Shown: positions 13,260 to 15,802 of the stretch, one piece after another
How positions within the stretch are numbered: the stretch's first letter is position 1
How the letters are laid out: each line of letters opens with the position of its first letter
Assembly: GCA_025454075.1 (NCBI GenBank)
Contig: JALOPD010000097.1
Span: 1-15,802 of the forward strand
DNA: 15,802 bases
Source: Desulfobacterales bacterium
GTDB taxonomy: Bacteria > Desulfobacterota > Desulfobacteria > Desulfobacterales > UBA2174_A
Reading direction: 5' to 3'
The notes under the pieces: model-generated
Seen by the model: only the letters and a program-made list of their open reading frames with translations
Database searches by the model: none
Told to the model about the DNA's origin: nothing
Position numbers and translations under genes: made by a program

Positions 13260-15507
13260 CACCGCCGCTCGTGCATCCGGCCGCGCGGGGGGCGGCGGAA
13301 AAATTGATCGGGGATCGAATTTCAATTATACTGAAGCCATGAACCGATTCGCCTATCGCACCACCGGGCTGGCCATCAAGGCCATCTCCAATCTTTCCAA
13401 GGCCCGCATTCACCTGCACGGCGAGGAGAATATCCCCGGCGGGTCGGTCATCTTCGTCATCAATCATTTCACGCGGCTCGAAACCGTCCTGCTGCCTTAC
13501 CTGATCCATCGACTGACCCGGGTACCGGTGTGGATTCTCGCGGATGCGGAATTTTTCAACGGTCGTTTTGACCGCTTTCTGGAACAAATGGGGGCGGTTT
13601 CCACGAAAAACCCGGACCGCGACCGGCTGATCGTCAAGACGCTGCTCGACGGGACCGCGAACTGGATCATTTTTCCGGAAGGCGGCATGGTCAAAAACAT
13701 GAAGGTCATGGAAAGGGGCCGGTTCATGATCTCCTGGGCTGCGGGCAAACGGCCGCCGCACACGGGCGCGGCCACCCTGGGGATCCGCACCGAATTCTAC
13801 CGCGAACGGATGCGGTGCCTGTCCGCGCGGGAGCCGCTCGAGTGCGATCGCCTCATGCGGCTGTTCAAGATCGATGCGATCGAGCCCGTCCTCAAGCGAT
13901 CCACCCATATTCTGCCCGTCAACGTCACGTATTACCCGGTCCGGGCGCGCGAAAACATCCTGATCGACATTGCCCGGCGGCTGGTGGACGACCTGCCGGA
14001 GCGGCTCCTGGAAGAACTCATGACCGAGGGCTCCATGCTGTTGTCGGGGGTCGACATCGACGTCCGGTTCGGCCGCCCCATCCCGGTTTCAGAAAGCCTT
14101 AAACGCGTGGCCATCGCCCAGGACATCTGCTCCCCGTCGCGGCTCGGCTTTGACGATCCGATTGCCTCGCGCAACGTCATGCGCCGGGAGGCGCTGGCGC
14201 TGATGAACCGTTACATGTCCGCCATCTACAGCATGACCACCGTCAACCATGACCATCTCTTCGCCTCGGTGCTGAAGCATGCCCCTTTCGGGCGAATCGA
14301 CCGGGCCGACCTGTGTCGGAGGGTTTTCCTGCTGGCGACTCGCCTGCAGGAAACGCCGACGCTGCACCTGCACCGCCAACTGGCGGCCGACCAGCTGCAT
14401 CTCCTGACCGACGACCGTCTCGGCATCGCAACCGACTTCATCTCGCTGGCGCTGGAGAAAGGCAACCTGAGGCAGGGGGAGGGATGCTACCTCAAGGATC
14501 GGAGATCTTTCAGCTCGCCTTACCGTTTCCACCGGGCGCGCATCGACAACCCGGTCGATGTCATGGCGAACGCCGCCGTGCCGCTCTTGGAGGTACAGCG
14601 CCGAGCGCGGCGAATCGCATGGATGCCCTCCTTCTGGGTGCGCCGCAGGGTCAGGGATCGCCTGCTCAAGGAGGCCCTGGAGGAATTCGAGGCGGATTAC
14701 CGGAGGTTCCATGTTCCCGAGGAATCCAAGCCGGAGGGGGTGGGTCGGCCGATCCTGGTGCCGGGCCGGTCCGATGCGCTCGGGGTCGTCCTTTGCCACG
14801 GGTACATGGCGGCCCCGCTGGAGGTGAAGGGCCTGGCCGACTATCTCGGCCGGCTGGGGTACTGGGTGTACGCGCCGCGGCTGCGGGGCCACGGCACCTC
14901 GCCCGAAGACCTGGCCACGCGCTCCTACCAGGACTGGGTGCGCTCCGTCGACCGCGGGTATGCGATTATCCGCACCATCTGCCGGCGCGTGGCGGCCGGC
15001 GGGTTCTCCACGGGCGCGGGGCTGGCGCTTGACTTGGCCGCCCGGGTCAAGGGCCTGGCGGGCGTGTTCGCAATCTCGGCACCGATGCGCCTGAGGGACT
15101 TCAACGCCCGTTTTGCCCCGGCGGTGGGCGCCTGGAACCGCCTCATGGACATGGCCGGCCGATCCTCCGCCAAAATGGAGTTTGTCGAAAACAGGCCGGA
15201 AAACCCCGACATCAACTACCTGCGCAACCCCGTTTCCGGCGTGCGGGAAATCGAACGCCTGATGGATGACCTCGAGCCGCGCTTGAACGACATCGAAATC
15301 CCCTCGCTCGTCGTACAGTCGAGCGACGACCCGGTCGTCGACCCGCGCGGTTCCGAAAAAATTTTCAAACACCTCGGCGGCCGCGACAAAAAATACGTCG
15401 TCTTCAGCCTCAACCGCCACGGCATCCTCCTGGGGGAGCGCGCCGACATGGTCTACCAGGCCGTCGGCGAATTCCTGCAACACCTGCAGCGCCCGTCTAA
15501 ATTTTAA
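13237..15507 (+). CDS. Glycerolipid acyltransferase-like domain fused to alpha/beta hydrolase
   Basis: 756 residues, one frame, strong AGGAGG before the ATG. Residues 1-34 are Ala/Gly/Arg-rich linker; Met35 is an alternative start. Residues 35-290 resemble PlsC/PlsB-type acyltransferases: motif I NHFTRLE (His77, with Glu82 where Asp is usual), a middle region RFDRFLEQMGAV, motif III FPEGG (146-150), and a late HILPVNVTYYP (224-233). Residues 300-490 are helical and basic, reminiscent of the tail of PlsB-like enzymes. Residues 505-750 are an alpha/beta hydrolase: oxyanion region CHGYMA (520-525), nucleophile elbow G-F-S591-T-G, acid Asp698 in QSSDDPVV and His728 in NRHG, a complete triad of monoacylglycerol-lipase/carboxylesterase type. 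No signal peptide is seen. Inferred role: phospholipid or neutral-lipid acyl transfer plus deacylation in one protein. The specific substrate cannot be read from the sequence. Confidence 0.88.
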   Translation: MDFMTVSTTAARASGRAGGGGKIDRGSNFNYTEAMNRFAYRTTGLAIKAISNLSKARIHLHGEENIPGGSVIFVINHFTRLETVLLPYLIHRLTRVPVWILADAEFFNGRFDRFLEQMGAVSTKNPDRDRLIVKTLLDGTANWIIFPEGGMVKNMKVMERGRFMISWAAGKRPPHTGAATLGIRTEFYRERMRCLSAREPLECDRLMRLFKIDAIEPVLKRSTHILPVNVTYYPVRARENILIDIARRLVDDLPERLLEELMTEGSMLLSGVDIDVRFGRPIPVSESLKRVAIAQDICSPSRLGFDDPIASRNVMRREALALMNRYMSAIYSMTTVNHDHLFASVLKHAPFGRIDRADLCRRVFLLATRLQETPTLHLHRQLAADQLHLLTDDRLGIATDFISLALEKGNLRQGEGCYLKDRRSFSSPYRFHRARIDNPVDVMANAAVPLLEVQRRARRIAWMPSFWVRRRVRDRLLKEALEEFEADYRRFHVPEESKPEGVGRPILVPGRSDALGVVLCHGYMAAPLEVKGLADYLGRLGYWVYAPRLRGHGTSPEDLATRSYQDWVRSVDRGYAIIRTICRRVAAGGFSTGAGLALDLAARVKGLAGVFAISAPMRLRDFNARFAPAVGAWNRLMDMAGRSSAKMEFVENRPENPDINYLRNPVSGVREIERLMDDLEPRLNDIEIPSLVVQSSDDPVVDPRGSEKIFKHLGGRDKKYVVFSLNRHGILLGERADMVYQAVGEFLQHLQRPSKF
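13304..13332 (+). promoter_or_regulatory. Promoter-like sequence inside the 5' end of the fusion gene
   Basis: TTGATC (13304-13309), exactly 17 bases, TATACT (13327-13332; five of six consensus bases). A start seven bases downstream would fall at 13339, the first base of the Met35 codon. Confidence 0.45.
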
Positions 15508-15553
15508 TCGATTGAAATTACTATAAATGAAGTCGTTTTCGGCTTTGCGGTTT

Positions 15554-15582
15554 TTGACAGGTTCCGTGAACTATTGTAAAAT
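15554..15582 (+). promoter_or_regulatory. Strong sigma70-type promoter of the lipoprotein gene
   Basis: TTGACA (15554-15559), 17-base spacer, TAAAAT (15577-15582): six of six and five of six consensus bases, the best promoter match in the window. The predicted start near 15590 gives a leader of about 72 bases, which contains a run of nine T (15617-15625) with no convincing hairpin before it. Confidence 0.75.
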
Positions 15583-15661
15583 CAATATAGAAATCGATAC
15601 AGCCATCCAAACGGACTTTTTTTTTGCGTTGAGTTTTCATGCGCGGGCATAGGTAAACAGG

Positions 15662-15802
15662 GTGAGTCGGTCGAACTCGAAGCGGGTCGGATGGGCGCTG
15701 GCAGCCTTGGTGTGGGCCTGGACCGGGTGCATGTCCAAAGCCCCTTACACGGTGGCGGTGGCCGAGGAAAGAGCGGTCGGGCACTGCACCTACATCGACA
15801 CG
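15662..15802 (+). CDS. Probable outer-envelope lipoprotein, 3'-truncated by the window edge
   Basis: 47 codons are visible from a GTG at 15662; an in-frame TAG at 15650-15652 excludes a longer start, and AGG at 15651-15653 is a modest ribosome site. The N-terminus has basic residues (MSRSNSKR), a hydrophobic core (VGWALAALVWAW) and a lipobox ending TGC, with the lipidated Cys at residue 23. The following region, with VAEERAVGHCTYIDT, resembles small envelope lipoproteins of the DUF4156 kind, but too little is visible for a firm assignment. The strong promoter at 15554-15582 drives it. The opposite-strand open frame over this stretch shows no coding features. Confidence 0.7.
   Translation, partial: MSRSNSKRVGWALAALVWAWTGCMSKAPYTVAVAEERAVGHCTYIDT

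Noticed and set aside
14089..15483. 464-codon minus-strand open frame opposite the fusion gene
   Set aside because: Same kind of shadow; the plus strand encodes clear catalytic motifs over the same stretch.
15521..15784. 87-codon minus-strand frame at the right edge
   Set aside because: It has no ribosome site or motif, and the plus strand carries a promoter and a lipoprotein signal peptide.

Overview
The window is a GC-rich bacterial chromosome segment made mostly of housekeeping genes. The gene set and protein styles (def-fmt-rsmB-rpe block, an MtaB-type methylthiotransferase, a NIL-domain ferredoxin next to mnmA, a TIGR04283-like glycosyltransferase) suggest an anaerobic Desulfobacterota (former Deltaproteobacteria). 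That placement is inference from gene content only. I see no transposase, integrase, CRISPR array, phage structural gene or rRNA.

Layout. (1) 1-1658, + strand: the 3' part of a membrane glycosyltransferase fused to a GT2-type glycosyltransferase; it runs off the left edge. (2) 1659-1753: a gap filled almost exactly by a 95-bp imperfect palindrome between two convergent stop codons. (3) 1754-7322, - strand: a tight block, in transcription order ribF, def, fmt, rsmB, rpe, aroQ and an exported rhodanese-like protein. It combines flavin synthesis, N-formylmethionine handling, 16S rRNA methylation, pentose-phosphate and shikimate steps. Two neighbours in it look damaged: rsmB has an out-of-frame gap in its methyltransferase domain, and rpe lacks the normal first beta strand. 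(4) 7353-7543: a divergent promoter region, tRNA-Leu(CAG) and a strong intrinsic terminator, followed by a possible 61-residue membrane protein. (5) 7856-9214, - strand: dnaB. (6) 9250-10360, - strand: a self-contained XRE regulator / ImmA-IrrE metallopeptidase pair with its own promoter, a tandem heptamer in the promoter spacer, and its own terminator. (7) 10369-13193, - strand: a tRNA-modification operon of NIL-ferredoxin, mnmA and mtaB. (8) 13237-15507, + strand: a 756-residue fusion of a glycerolipid acyltransferase-like domain and an alpha/beta hydrolase. (9) 15508-15802: a near-consensus promoter and the first 47 codons of a lipoprotein cut by the right edge.

How the genes work together. 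Def and Fmt act on the two ends of the formyl-Met cycle, and RsmB methylates the ribosome. MnmA thiolates U34 and MtaB methylthiolates t6A37 of tRNA; the coupled NIL-ferredoxin is a plausible sulfur or electron partner for MnmA. The XRE/ImmA pair looks like a regulator with its cognate protease. I find no clear multi-gene novel system. The least ordinary items are the acyltransferase-hydrolase fusion, the ferredoxin-MnmA coupling, the autonomous XRE/ImmA unit, the symmetric divergent promoter at ribF/tRNA-Leu, and the clustered lesions in rsmB and rpe.
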